Assembly: GCF_014697075.1 (NCBI RefSeq)
Contig: NZ_JACJRE010000035.1
Location: forward strand, 1 to 64,000
Source of the DNA: Tolypothrix sp. FACHB-123
GTDB taxonomy: Bacteria > Cyanobacteriota > Cyanobacteriia > Cyanobacteriales > Nostocaceae
DNA length: 64,000 nucleotides
Direction: 5' to 3'
Part shown: positions 45,177 through 55,690 of the stretch, piece after piece
Numbering within the stretch: position 1 is the stretch's first letter
How the letters are laid out: each line of letters begins with the position of its first letter
The notes under the pieces: model-generated
Database searches by the model: none
What the model was told of the DNA's origin: nothing
Seen by the model: the letters and a program-made list of their open reading frames with translations, nothing else
Position numbers and translations under genes: made by a program

Positions 45177-48100
45177 CTAATGACTCATGACGTAATTATT
45201 AGAGTCATGGCTGTGTCGGTTAATTAAATCTCCAATTGTCGAAACTAATTTATCTTCTAAATATGGCTTAGTTAAGTAAGCATCTGCACCTAAAGATTCA
45301 GCAAGTTGGCGATGTTTTTCCGCACTACGGGAAGTGAGAATTACTATAGGTACTTCCCCTAATTGTGAGTTTTTCCGCACATTAGATAAAAGTTCAAAAC
45401 CGTTCATTCGTGGCATTTCTAAATCAGAAACTACTACTTGAATTTCTGGATAAGCTTGTAATTTTTCTAGAGCTTCTACACCATTTTGTGCTTGTAATAC
45501 TTGATATCCATACTTCTGTAATGTCAGCGACAGAGTTTGACGCAGACTCAGAGCATCATCTACCACTAACAGCACTTTTGATGATTTTTGATTTGCTGAC
45601 AAAGACTGACTGAGCTGGCTTGACGTTGTATCTGTAGGATTAGCTGGAGCCAGTAGAGGTGTAGAGTTGGATATTAAATCTGACGAAGTTAAGGCTTGTT
45701 GATTTGGCAAATAATCTGTTGATAGTGTCGCAATTTCCAGCGTGGCTTGCATCTCTTGAGAGTACAATAACAGTGTCGGATCGATAATTAAGATGAGATT
45801 ACCACTGGCTAAACTACTACAACCATAAATATATTTTGGGGGAGCGATCGCACTTCCTAAAGGTCTAATTACTAGTTCTTGTTCACCAATAATTTGGTCA
45901 ACTTCTAACCCAAAAATTTCTTGATTGCGGTGTAGTAATAACACAGGATTTTTCATGATTCCTGTTTCATAGGCAGTGGCTGGATTATTGTAACTAATAC
46001 AATTGAAAGATGAACCATTATAGTCAATTAAATCAGAAATATGGCGGAGGCTAACCATACGTTCATCTCCGGCAATGTTATAGTAGAGTACTCTCTTGCC
46101 TTTATATTCTTTAATTTGTTGCTCTGAAGGAACTAAGATTTTTTCTAAATTATCCAATAGCAAAGCGTAGATAAAACCACCTGCTTGGACTAGCATTAAC
46201 TTATCGGTAGTCATAGAGAAAGGAATTTTTAATATAAATGTTGTACCTTGATTAGGCAACGATTTTACAGATAAAGAACCGTTGAGAGACTGTATCTGCG
46301 AACGCACAATATCTAAACCCATACCACGTCCAGAAATATCACTTACCCGATCGGTAGTGGTAAATCCTGGGGAAAACATCAATTCTAAAAGTTTAGCTTC
46401 CGCCGCTTGGTAATTATTACTTCTAACTACATCGTCGGCGGGGATAAGATTTTGCTCAATAGCTCTTTTGCGAATTTTTTCTAAATTCAAACCCTGTCCA
46501 TCATCGCGGACTTCAATAATAGTTTGACTTCCCTGATTATAAGCATGAATTTCGATGACAGCTTGTTCTCGTTTACCAACAGATTGGCGAACTTGAGCCG
46601 TTTCAATCCCATGATCGAAAGCATTACGTACTAAATGCAACAGCGGTTCATAAAGTTTTTCTGCGATCGCTTTATCTACCAGTACTTCTGTACCTATAAG
46701 TTTTAGTTCGACAATTTTGCCATGAACGCTCCCCATTTTTTTGATCATTGGGGGAAACCGATTCAAGATGTTTCCTAAAGGAGCCATCCTGGCTTCTACT
46801 AAATTATCAATAATATTTAACGTTAATCGTTGTTTTTTCTCACTAATCTGAATCGCTTGCGATAACGATAAATCTAGAGATTCGATGATTTCGTGGAGTT
46901 GCAAACTTTCTGCTATGGCTTCATGCAACTTCGTTTGCAATTCTGTATATGCATCCATTTCTAAAGAATCAAACTTTACAGATGCAAAATCTCGATTATT
47001 CTGTAAAGCGTGATTCTGGGAGTGTATGGGTAGATCGCCTAATTGATTTAAAATTATTTGTTGTCTGCTTAGATGCTCTCTTAATTGTTCAATAATTTCT
47101 TTAATTTGTTCATCATGTAATATGCGCTGTTTTTGCTTAATCAGGAGTTCACCCGCTAAATAATTCAAGCGGTGTAATCCTTCTGTATCTACTCGTACAA
47201 ATGAAGGTGTACGAGAATTTTTTACAGATGAAGTTGATAATTGCTCTGTTGTTTGGTTGCTTTGAATAGCCGCATCAGCAATGGCTGTATTAACAGTAGT
47301 GGCGATATCTGTAATGACTGGTTCGATAATAGCTAAAGATTCATAATTTTTTTGTTCGGGTTCTGGTTCATCAATTTCATGGATATGGTTTTCATTAGTT
47401 TCTCCTCCCCAAATTGACTCTAAGAGATGATTAGTTTCTGCGAGAATATTTTCCTGGAAAACTAATAGTTGTTTTAATTTAGGCTTGTCCAGCCAATTTT
47501 TTTCTTGGGTTGTAACTGGTGGAAAGTTTTTGTATTCTTGAGCTAATTTCTTAATTTGCTTTTGCAGTGCTGGAATGACAGAATTATTTTGCTTAACTTG
47601 CTCGGTTGTATAATGGAATTTGGCAACAGCTAGAATGATTGTCAAAATCACGCCTTGGCGATATAAGCAGAGGCTTTGGCTATCTTCAGCTTCTTGGATA
47701 AATTCTCTAAATTGGTTCAACCAATTTTCAATATAACTAACAGTAACTTCGCCGTTATTAGAAATAATTAGAGCCAAATTGAGATTTTCTTTGTTAATTT
47801 CCCTGCGATGATTAAACCAGCCGAGGATAAAACGAATTACCTTAAGATAAAACTTGGCTTTGGCTGGGTTAAGTGGCTGATTTTGGCTATCAGCAGATGT
47901 TGTGAGAAATTTATATAATGCTTTAAATTCATTTTGTAAAGCAATGGGAATTACAGAATCTTGTGTGGCTGAATATAATTCATCTGTGGCTACTTGGGTG
48001 AAACTCTGCAATGCTGAAGAAGCTTCACCACCACAAGTGCGATCGCCTGCTAAGACAGATGCTTGAGCTTGTTGTAAATTAGCTAGAGCAACTTTCCCAA

Positions 48101-48776
48101 TTTGATGCGCCTGGTTGGGGTTAGCTTTGATTGCGGCGATAATTGTTTGGGCGATCGCGCCAAATCCTGGTAAATTTAAAGATTCACCTAAACCAATAAA
48201 TACTTCAGCTTGCGAGCTTAATAACTCAGCTAATTCTGTTGGTTCTGATATTTGATCCAACGCCTCAGCAATCATTTCTAAGCGTTGCTGTACTCCAACT
48301 TCAAAAATAGATTGAACGAGATCGAAGCCCAATTCTTGGGAAGTAGGAATATAAGCTTCGCTACCAAAAGCATCACCGAGTTTTTCTTGTAGCTGAGCAA
48401 AGATTGAAGCTGCTCTTTGCAAAATTTCGTCACCATTCACAGTACTACCTGTTAATTCTGCGGTAAGTGCCAACCTTAGGCATTCGTAAGCTTGTAGTAT
48501 CAGTGATTGTAATTGATCGTCAATAACAACGCTAGGATTGTATAACGCATTGAAGACATCTTCTAAAGAATGTGCAATAGAGCTAATTACCTCTAGCCCA
48601 ACGTTAGCAGATCCCCCTTTAATTGTATGGGTTGCCCGCATTAGCTGATGTACTTTAGCTATACTAAAATCTTCTGACAAACTAAACAGTTCTTCTTCGA
48701 TAGTTTGTAGTAACTCTGGAGCTTCAGCTAAAAAATAGATGTAACCCTGTTCGCGAATATCAATATCTGAAGTCAT
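45177..48776 (-). CDS. pixL: CheA-like hybrid histidine kinase (phototaxis)
   Basis: A 1199-residue kinase in the CheA/PixL/PilL class. The N-terminal Hpt domain has the phosphorylated His50 in MRATHTIKGGSA. A long linker (about 130-570) follows, then the dimerisation and HATPase core with LVRNAFDHGIE (N box) and DISGRGMGLDIVRS (G box), a CheW-like domain, and a C-terminal receiver (VLLVVDDALSLRQ, acceptor in VVVSDLEMPRMNG). It should phosphorylate the PixG and PixH receivers in response to the PixJ light receptor. It is last in the pix locus. ATG start. Confidence 0.93.
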   Translation of the reverse strand: MTSDIDIREQGYIYFLAEAPELLQTIEEELFSLSEDFSIAKVHQLMRATHTIKGGSANVGLEVISSIAHSLEDVFNALYNPSVVIDDQLQSLILQAYECLRLALTAELTGSTVNGDEILQRAASIFAQLQEKLGDAFGSEAYIPTSQELGFDLVQSIFEVGVQQRLEMIAEALDQISEPTELAELLSSQAEVFIGLGESLNLPGFGAIAQTIIAAIKANPNQAHQIGKVALANLQQAQASVLAGDRTCGGEASSALQSFTQVATDELYSATQDSVIPIALQNEFKALYKFLTTSADSQNQPLNPAKAKFYLKVIRFILGWFNHRREINKENLNLALIISNNGEVTVSYIENWLNQFREFIQEAEDSQSLCLYRQGVILTIILAVAKFHYTTEQVKQNNSVIPALQKQIKKLAQEYKNFPPVTTQEKNWLDKPKLKQLLVFQENILAETNHLLESIWGGETNENHIHEIDEPEPEQKNYESLAIIEPVITDIATTVNTAIADAAIQSNQTTEQLSTSSVKNSRTPSFVRVDTEGLHRLNYLAGELLIKQKQRILHDEQIKEIIEQLREHLSRQQIILNQLGDLPIHSQNHALQNNRDFASVKFDSLEMDAYTELQTKLHEAIAESLQLHEIIESLDLSLSQAIQISEKKQRLTLNIIDNLVEARMAPLGNILNRFPPMIKKMGSVHGKIVELKLIGTEVLVDKAIAEKLYEPLLHLVRNAFDHGIETAQVRQSVGKREQAVIEIHAYNQGSQTIIEVRDDGQGLNLEKIRKRAIEQNLIPADDVVRSNNYQAAEAKLLELMFSPGFTTTDRVSDISGRGMGLDIVRSQIQSLNGSLSVKSLPNQGTTFILKIPFSMTTDKLMLVQAGGFIYALLLDNLEKILVPSEQQIKEYKGKRVLYYNIAGDERMVSLRHISDLIDYNGSSFNCISYNNPATAYETGIMKNPVLLLHRNQEIFGLEVDQIIGEQELVIRPLGSAIAPPKYIYGCSSLASGNLILIIDPTLLLYSQEMQATLEIATLSTDYLPNQQALTSSDLISNSTPLLAPANPTDTTSSQLSQSLSANQKSSKVLLVVDDALSLRQTLSLTLQKYGYQVLQAQNGVEALEKLQAYPEIQVVVSDLEMPRMNGFELLSNVRKNSQLGEVPIVILTSRSAEKHRQLAESLGADAYLTKPYLEDKLVSTIGDLINRHSHDSNNYVMSH

Positions 48777-48931
48777 ATTTTTAAGTCATTATTTATTAGT
48801 TTCATTAGTCATTATTCATTAGTCATGTTTTAGCGGGAATGGGGAATCAGGAATTACCATGAGTAATACTGCGTATTATCATCTCGTTTCCCTCATCCCC
48901 ATACTTTAAACTAGGGCCAGTTATTTGGTTA

Positions 48932-51900
48932 TCAATTGACTTTAAACTTGCTAGCAGTTGTTAATAGTTCTTTTGCCATGCCTGATAATGTTTGGAAAAC
49001 AACGGCAATTTCATGAGATTCATCAACAGTTTGGTGAGAAATTTGCGCTACATCTTTCATCGTTGCCGTTACCTTGACAGACTGATCCATTTGTTGTTGA
49101 GTGGCTTCGGTAATGCGCTGAATTAACTGACTAATTTCCGCAGTAGCGCTAACAATAGCATTCAAATTCTGTCGAGCATCACTGACAAGGTTTGTCCCTT
49201 CTACTACCTGTTGGATACCTATGTCCATAGCTACAGATACTTCTCCAGTATCTGCTTGAATCTCTTGAACTAATTTTTCAATTTCGATAGTAGCTGCTGC
49301 TGACTGGCGCGATAAAGAACGAACTTCATCTGCTACCACAGCAAAACCTTTGCCATATTCACCTGCACGAGTAGCTTCAATAGCAGCGTTCAGCGCTAGG
49401 ACGTTGGTTTGAGTGGCAAAATTACTAATTAAGTTCACTACTTTGGAGATTTTTTGTGAAGATTCGCTGAGCCGTTTAATCTTTTTACTGGTTTGAGCAA
49501 CAGTTTCGCGAATTCCTTCGATAGCTTGTACAGTCAAGTTCATTGCACCATCACCAGACTCGACAGTTTGGTTAGCTTGTTTGACTGCTACTTGTACCAA
49601 TTCAGCGTTAGCTACCACAGCTTTTGTCGCGTCAACCATTTGTTGAATGTCACTTAAAGCGGTGGCCATTTCTTGGGATTGTTGGTTTGCTAAGTTGGTC
49701 AGTCCCACTAATGATGCTTCGCTAGTATCAGAAGTCTGCGCAACTTGTTGAGCTGCTGTCTGCACTTGGATGACAATTTGTCGCAATGCTTGCAGGGTAT
49801 TATTGTAAGCATCAGCAATTGTACCGAGTTCATCCTCTGTGATGGGCGCGCGTACTGTCAAGTTGCCATTAAGGGCGGGTCTTAGGGCTGTTAACAGTTG
49901 AATAGAACGCTGTTGTAATAACTCTTTAGCGGCTTTTTCTCGTGCGGCGGCTTCTGCTAATTGTGTTGACTGTGCTTTTACTTGTTGCAAATACTCAGTT
50001 TGTTGTAATGCTAACCCTAATTGGTCGGAAGTTCTTCCTAACAAGCTAATTTCCGATTCTTCCCACTCACGAGTTCCAGAGTTTTGGTAAACTGCCAATA
50101 ATCCCCACAGTTTTTCACCAAAGAATATCGGCACTGTCACATAAGCCCTAACTTCAAATTTCTCTAATGCTTCAATGTGACAGGGAGAATGTCCAGCATT
50201 GTAAATATCATTAGTGAAAAAATAGTCACCTTTCTGATATTTACCCATTTGAGCGCACTCTTGTATTTGGGTATCTTTCCAGACTGTAATTTTATCGGGG
50301 CCTACCAATTTTATCCAGCCATGAGCTACTGATTCTGCGACAAATTCGCCACTCCAGTCAGGATTAAAACGATAGATACAAGCGCGATCGCATTTTAGTA
50401 ATTGGCGGATATCTTGAGTGGATGTTTTGAAGATTTCTTCCACATCTAAAGATTGGCGAATGCGATCGACTAGTTTCGTTAAGGCTTTTTCTTGTTCAGC
50501 TATCTGCGCTAATTTTTCTGATTTGACTCTGACCTGATCAAAATATTCAATTTGTGATTTAGCTAGGCTAAATTGTAAGCCAATTTGTTCTAAAAAGTTA
50601 ACTTCCCAGTTTTGCCAATGACGAGTGCCTGAGTTTTGATAAGCGCCTAACAAACCCCATAATTTTTCACCTAAGAAAATAGGAACTATGATAAATGCTT
50701 TAACTTCAAAATGCTCTAAAATTTCCAGATGACAAGCCGCAAAGTTGGTTTGATAAATGTCATTAACAACTGAGTTTTCGCCTTTAACATATCTACCTCC
50801 CTGGGTTTCTTGCAAATAGGTATCATCCCACACTGTGTTCAGATCTGGCCCTACCAGTTTCACCCAGCCATGGCCTACCGATTCTGCAATAAACTTACCA
50901 CCCCAGTTAGGATTGAAGCGATAGACGGCAACGCGATCGCATCTTAGCGATTGACGGACTTCTTGAGTTGTGATTCTAAAAATGCTTTCTGTATCTAAAG
51001 ATTGGCGGATGCGGTTAGCTATTTTTGTTAAGGTTTTTTCCTGTTCAACTATTTGAGTTAGTTGCTCATTTTGGGCTTTCACCTGTTCTAAATATTCGGC
51101 TTGAGAAATAGCAACGCCAAATTGCAAGCCAATATCTGTCAAAAAGTTTGTTTCCCAAGGTTGCCAATTACGAGTTTCGGAGTTTTGATAAGCTGCTAGT
51201 AAACCCCATAATTTTTTGCCAGACAAAACGGGAACTATGATATAAGCTTTGATTTCAAACTGCTCTAAAATTTCTACATGGCATTGAGAGTGCCCGGCTT
51301 GAGAAATATCATTAACAGTTAAACTTTCGCCTTGTGCATAACGTCCGCCTTGGGTTTCTTGCAAGTATGTATCTTCCCAAACAGTTTTGATATTCGGGGC
51401 TACTAGTTTTACCCAAGCATTACCCACAGATTCTGCAACAAACTCGCCACTCCAGTCGGGATCGAAGCGATATACAGCTACGCGATCGCAGCGGAGAAAT
51501 TGGCGAATTTCATGAGTAGTTGCTTGAAAAATTTTATCAATAGATGTGACGTGGAGAATTCTATCAATAACTTTGGTAATTGATTTCTGCGCTAGTAGTT
51601 CTTGTTGTATTTGTGTTTGGGATGTAAAGCTTTGTATCCTGTAAGCAATTTCTGTAGTAATTTGAACTAGTAAGGTAATTTCTAATTCTTGCCATTGACG
51701 GGACAAAGCACAATTATTGACTACCAGTAAGCCCCATACCTGATCGTTGACTAAAATTGGTACGCTTAAGCTAGCTTTAACCTGAAATCTATCTAGTAGT
51801 TGTTGTTGATAAGGTGTAACTTTTATCTGCGTAACATCATTAATAACTACAGGTTCTAAATAATCTTGACTGGTATAGGCACCAAAGGTGATACTTGGCA

Positions 51901-52243
51901 GATTTTCTTCAATAGTTGGTGTCCAACCTAAGGTGAGAGATTCTGCAACTACTTTCCCAGTATCAGCAGTTTTAAACTCATAAATTAAAGCGCGATCGCT
52001 AACAATTTCTTCTCTGACTTGGACTACAGCTAATTTAAGGATTGTTTCAATATCTGGAGCTTGACGTAGCTGATTATTAATAGTTTTTAACTGCTGCCGC
52101 CAATTTTTAAATTCTTGTTCTATAGCATTTAATGTAGATAACTCATCAGTAGCAATATTAGCGATATTGCTACTACCATTTTCATTTTCTATATTGCTAA
52201 TAATTTGCGTATTTTTTGGAGATTTGTTATACGAAACTGTCAT
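48932..52243 (-). CDS. pixJ: Cyanobacteriochrome-type methyl-accepting phototaxis receptor
   Basis: A 1103-residue receptor like AnPixJ of Anabaena. It has four GAF domains: GAF1 (about 60-200) lacks a chromophore Cys, while GAF2, GAF3 and GAF4 have Cys-His at Cys321, Cys504 and Cys688 (SQCHVEILEQF, AACHLEILEHF, SPCHIEALEKF). These are bilin attachment sites of red/green-type cyanobacteriochromes; GAF2 and GAF3 carry the VW(E/D)DTYLQETQGGRY block seen in that group, and no DXCF Cys is present. A HAMP-like segment (about 800-850) and an MCP signalling domain (ATQTNVLALNAAIEATRAG, about 950-970) end the protein. No transmembrane helix is evident, so it may be cytoplasmic. Confidence 0.95.
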   Translation of the reverse strand: MTVSYNKSPKNTQIISNIENENGSSNIANIATDELSTLNAIEQEFKNWRQQLKTINNQLRQAPDIETILKLAVVQVREEIVSDRALIYEFKTADTGKVVAESLTLGWTPTIEENLPSITFGAYTSQDYLEPVVINDVTQIKVTPYQQQLLDRFQVKASLSVPILVNDQVWGLLVVNNCALSRQWQELEITLLVQITTEIAYRIQSFTSQTQIQQELLAQKSITKVIDRILHVTSIDKIFQATTHEIRQFLRCDRVAVYRFDPDWSGEFVAESVGNAWVKLVAPNIKTVWEDTYLQETQGGRYAQGESLTVNDISQAGHSQCHVEILEQFEIKAYIIVPVLSGKKLWGLLAAYQNSETRNWQPWETNFLTDIGLQFGVAISQAEYLEQVKAQNEQLTQIVEQEKTLTKIANRIRQSLDTESIFRITTQEVRQSLRCDRVAVYRFNPNWGGKFIAESVGHGWVKLVGPDLNTVWDDTYLQETQGGRYVKGENSVVNDIYQTNFAACHLEILEHFEVKAFIIVPIFLGEKLWGLLGAYQNSGTRHWQNWEVNFLEQIGLQFSLAKSQIEYFDQVRVKSEKLAQIAEQEKALTKLVDRIRQSLDVEEIFKTSTQDIRQLLKCDRACIYRFNPDWSGEFVAESVAHGWIKLVGPDKITVWKDTQIQECAQMGKYQKGDYFFTNDIYNAGHSPCHIEALEKFEVRAYVTVPIFFGEKLWGLLAVYQNSGTREWEESEISLLGRTSDQLGLALQQTEYLQQVKAQSTQLAEAAAREKAAKELLQQRSIQLLTALRPALNGNLTVRAPITEDELGTIADAYNNTLQALRQIVIQVQTAAQQVAQTSDTSEASLVGLTNLANQQSQEMATALSDIQQMVDATKAVVANAELVQVAVKQANQTVESGDGAMNLTVQAIEGIRETVAQTSKKIKRLSESSQKISKVVNLISNFATQTNVLALNAAIEATRAGEYGKGFAVVADEVRSLSRQSAAATIEIEKLVQEIQADTGEVSVAMDIGIQQVVEGTNLVSDARQNLNAIVSATAEISQLIQRITEATQQQMDQSVKVTATMKDVAQISHQTVDESHEIAVVFQTLSGMAKELLTTASKFKVN

Positions 52244-52346
52244 TTTACACCCCTGAGTAATTGTTTTTAACGAAGAAATTTGAGGTTTCCCACTTAAAAA
52301 AGATGATACATACCACCAATATCTGCTATTGCTGAATATGCAATCG

Positions 52347-52826
52347 TTAATTATGATTTATCCACATCGGAGATTGGATAATCGACGGCGCATTCAAATT
52401 AAACACCATCGCCTCTTCAGAATTAATATAGTAACCCTCTACAAAAGGCGAAATAGCTGAATAAAATAGTTCGGCAGATGGAGCTTTCATTTTTTCTGTA
52501 TCTAGCCACTCTATATCTGTCAGTTGACGTACCAATAGCCCTAAATATTTACCATCATTTTCTAGGACAATTGCCATCATTTTGGCAACTACATTGTTAC
52601 TTTGTAATAATGGCGGATAACCTAACATCTCTTCTAAATCGATTAACCACAGCATTTCGCCACGCCAATTGTAAATACCTAAAACACAATTGGGCATTTG
52701 TGGTACACCACAAATTTCTGTCAAAGAAATTTGTAATACCTCTGCAATGTGCTGTAAATTAATGACAGCTAAGTCATTAGTTCCTAAATTAAAGCTCAAA
52801 AATTTTTGCTTGGTCTCCAACGTCAT
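52347..52826 (-). CDS. pixI: CheW-like coupling protein
   Basis: A 159-residue CheW-domain protein that should link the PixJ receptor to the PixL kinase. Characteristic segments are FNLGTNDLAVINLQHIAEVL, GVPQMPNCVLGIYNWRGEML and LWLIDLEEMLGYP, with a SH3-like double beta barrel fold. ATG start with AAGGAACTATG, a good ribosome site. It lies between pixH and pixJ on the same strand, so it is part of the operon. Confidence 0.94.
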   Translation of the reverse strand: MTLETKQKFLSFNLGTNDLAVINLQHIAEVLQISLTEICGVPQMPNCVLGIYNWRGEMLWLIDLEEMLGYPPLLQSNNVVAKMMAIVLENDGKYLGLLVRQLTDIEWLDTEKMKAPSAELFYSAISPFVEGYYINSEEAMVFNLNAPSIIQSPMWINHN

Positions 52827-52924
52827 AGTTCCTTTATAGTAGATGTTTCCCTATAGCCACTGTCTTGATTTTCTTGGAAAATAAAAAAGCTGTAACTATA
52901 ATTTTGCACCTATTTTTGCTGCGT

Positions 52925-53290
52925 CTAAGGTTTAACTAATTGTTGTAAAGTCACAACTAATTCTTCCTTATTAATAGGTTTTGATAGGTAAGCTTGAGCA
53001 CCAAGCATATTACCCCAAATTTTATCTACATCAGTATTTTTGGTGGAACAAAATACTACAGGAATTTTACTAGTGTTAGGATCGTTTTTTAGCTCGCGAC
53101 AAATTTCATAGCCGCTTTTACCAGGTAAAATTACATCGAGAAATATTAAATCTGGCTTAGATGAACCTATTTTGTCTAAAGCTTCTTCACTACTTTTGGC
53201 ACATACTACATAGTATCCAGCTTGTTGTAAATAACCGCTGAGAATTTCCATGTCTGTCAAACCATCTTCAACAACTAAAACAGTGGTCAT
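52925..53290 (-). CDS. pixH: CheY-like response regulator
   Basis: A 121-residue single-domain receiver. The phospho-acceptor is Asp52 in PDLIFLDVILPGKSG, the acidic pair is Glu8-Asp9 (VLVVEDG), the conserved Thr/Ser is in PVVFCSTKN and the Lys is in AYLSKPIN. With no output domain it is expected to act by protein binding or as a phosphate sink, as PilH/PixH do. ATG start. It belongs to the pix operon but is separated from pixG by 469 bases. Confidence 0.92.
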   Translation of the reverse strand: MTTVLVVEDGLTDMEILSGYLQQAGYYVVCAKSSEEALDKIGSSKPDLIFLDVILPGKSGYEICRELKNDPNTSKIPVVFCSTKNTDVDKIWGNMLGAQAYLSKPINKEELVVTLQQLVKP

Positions 53291-53759
53291 AATTAAGTTC
53301 CAAGTAAATTTCTATGTTTAATTACAATCAAGTAAAATTTGGTATATTAATACTAATTTAATTTCTCATAGTTTTACATCAGAAAAAGCACTTAAAAACT
53401 ATTTATTTTAATAAATATATCCGATTAACTGAACTACAAAATCAGCTTTACGAAGCTACTAAATGATATTTAGGAGAATTTGGCGTCAGGAATAGCTAAA
53501 TCAGTAAATATTATTTCTAGTATGCACTTTTAATCAAAATATATAATTAATTATATTTAAAAATAGTAAATATTTGAGTTTAATTAAAAAATTTGCATCA
53601 TCAAATTCTCAAAAATTAAGCATTAGATATCAGCTAAAAAATTGTTACTGTATCTTATTTTCTGCATGAGAATTGTGGATGAGAGAGCAGCCATTTATCT
53701 ATGTATGTATGCAATATATGTAGAGACTTTATAATACAGTCTCTACATAGTTTTGCTTT
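53291..53759. other. Non-coding gap between pixH and pixG
   Basis: About 469 very AT-rich bases. It holds the inverted repeat at 53718-53748 near the pixG end. This gap may carry an internal promoter for pixHIJL. No coding frame. Confidence 0.5.
53718..53748. repeat. Inverted repeat atgtagagact / agtctctacat
   Basis: 11-bp perfect arms, 9-base loop, 12 bases past the pixG stop. The tgtagagac sequence is a common dispersed dyad in Nostoc, from memory; it may terminate pixG transcripts. Confidence 0.6.
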
Positions 53760-55031
53760 TTAAGCCTGTACTTCATTCACATGAAATCGACTGTATAATC
53801 CATCAACTTTAGAAGCATTGACCTTGATTGATGAAGCTGAAGTAGGTAGATATTTACGTACTATTCCCATGACCTTATCACCAGCTAAAGGCTTAGTGAG
53901 AAAATCTGTAGAACCCACAACTTTAGCACGCACTCTATCTATTAATCCATCATTACCTGTGATGATGACTACTGGTGTGTTAGCAAAGGTAGAAATTCGT
54001 CGCAGTTGAGTGCATATTTCGTAACCACTAGCAACAGGCATAACTAAATCTAAAAAAATTAAGTCTGGCTGATATTGAATCAAAGTGGGTAAAGCTTGCA
54101 CTGCATCTTGAATGGCGATAAATCTTAACCCATGTGAGGTAATAATCTCCTCCATCATTTTACAGATTTGAGGGCTGTCATCGATACAGGCTACCAATGG
54201 AGCAGTTGAATGTTTTGATTTGGTAGTTGTGAGATTTTTCTCCACTTCAACGGCTACTAAAGGTAAATCGGGTACTTCTACTAGTTCAATAATGCCTTTG
54301 AGGATATATGGTAGCAAGGAACGAGCAACTGGCATTAAATTCTGCTTCATTTTTACTGCTAAATCTCGCAGTGTATATTTGCCATTAATAAAGCTGACAA
54401 AGTTGTTATAAACAGATGAACTTACCAATTGCTGGAGTTGTTCTGGTTTGCGCAGAACTGGTGCAAAATCAGGATGTAAATTTGTTAAACCTGCTTCTGA
54501 CCAGAGCTTCCACGAGTCTTGCATTTGCTTTAAAGAAACCTCTGCACTCGTGAAACTCATGGGCATATCTAAAATTACTTGCTGGCTACGATGACAAGTT
54601 ACAGAAGTAAAATCTGCTTCTTGAGCTAGATCAAAAAATAATTCTGCTATTGTGTTTTCTACAATTATTTGGATTTGCTCGCGCTGAATTTTTTGTTTTT
54701 TATATAAGGCTTCTAAAAGGTGGTAATCCCAGTAATCGATAGTTAAATGTTCAGCACTGACACGAAGCTTATCTACATCAATTTGAGGGCAATGTTGCGC
54801 CATTTGTCTACGCCAACGGCGAAAAGGATGAATTCCTCCAGTGGCCCAAACTATTCGTCCTAGTCGATAATAAAAAGTCCAATGGTTTCCCTTTGAGCTT
54901 TTAATGTTTAGCTGCCCATTATATTGGAGTTGAGTACAAGTTTTAAATTCATTAATTAAATTGTTTAATATCATCATGTTTTGGTGGGTCATACATTGTC
55001 CTTCTACTAACAATTCAGCCCTTCGCAACAC
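53760..55031 (-). CDS. pixG: PatA-type response regulator with PATAN domain
   Basis: A 423-residue regulator of the PixG/PilG/PatA kind. The N-terminal PATAN/DUF4388-type region is seen as YNGQLNIKSSKGNHWTFYYR and the helical block IVENTIAELFFDLAQE; the C-terminal receiver (about 280-400) has VACIDDSPQI and the acceptor in PDLIFLDLVMPVASG, with a late Lys in DFLTKPLAG. Its homologue in Synechocystis is the first gene of the pix operon. It precedes pixH here, on the same strand. An ATG or TTG near 55031 is the start; the conserved part begins by residue 16. Confidence 0.92.
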   Translation of the reverse strand: MLRRAELLVEGQCMTHQNMMILNNLINEFKTCTQLQYNGQLNIKSSKGNHWTFYYRLGRIVWATGGIHPFRRWRRQMAQHCPQIDVDKLRVSAEHLTIDYWDYHLLEALYKKQKIQREQIQIIVENTIAELFFDLAQEADFTSVTCHRSQQVILDMPMSFTSAEVSLKQMQDSWKLWSEAGLTNLHPDFAPVLRKPEQLQQLVSSSVYNNFVSFINGKYTLRDLAVKMKQNLMPVARSLLPYILKGIIELVEVPDLPLVAVEVEKNLTTTKSKHSTAPLVACIDDSPQICKMMEEIITSHGLRFIAIQDAVQALPTLIQYQPDLIFLDLVMPVASGYEICTQLRRISTFANTPVVIITGNDGLIDRVRAKVVGSTDFLTKPLAGDKVMGIVRKYLPTSASSIKVNASKVDGLYSRFHVNEVQA

Positions 55032-55690
55032 TATCTAGTTAATAGTCAGCCAATACCTTAATATTGCTAATAGATTAGGCAAGAATCTCCGGATGCTTGC
55101 TATTTCTCTTGTACAAATTAGATATAGGACTACTAAATTCAAGCTGAAAATCACAAACGCAATAGGATGGTAAAAGCACTGTCATCAGAAGAGCAAGATA
55201 AAAAATCATCGCCCTTCATGGCACTGTATTCGCTACCAAGAATTAACTAATCATGAGGAATAGATATTTTTCCCAACGTTAGTCTATAGCCTTGTGATTA
55301 AATTATCTTATTCATTTTTGGGCTAGATAACGATCGGGGTATATACTGATTTATATTTAAAAAACTCTTGGCCGTAAACAAAATTATTATTCAGATTGTC
55401 ATTGATGATTGATTTGTTTACTTTTGAAACATTAATTTACATATACTCGGTAATCTTGATGAGTATATATCCTTAAAAAATATCTTTGCTATGTAGCAGG
55501 TGTCTAAAATTTTAGTTTAAAACGTTAGTATACTTTCGTTACAAGTATTGATATGACGGGGTTTTCCCCGCCATAAACTCCAGTTATTTACCAAAAAATC
55601 TCCGGCATTTCTGGCTAATTATTTCTGGTTAATTGACTCTGCTGTGATTCACTTTAACGCATAAAAGCAACATCTTCTGAGAATTTGTTG
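55032..55690. promoter_or_regulatory. pix upstream region and murQ downstream region
   Basis: About 659 bases between two minus-strand genes. It should contain the pix operon promoter. A hairpin tatgacgggg-tttt-ccccgccata (55553-55574, one mismatch) lies nearer murQ. No coding frame. Confidence 0.45.
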
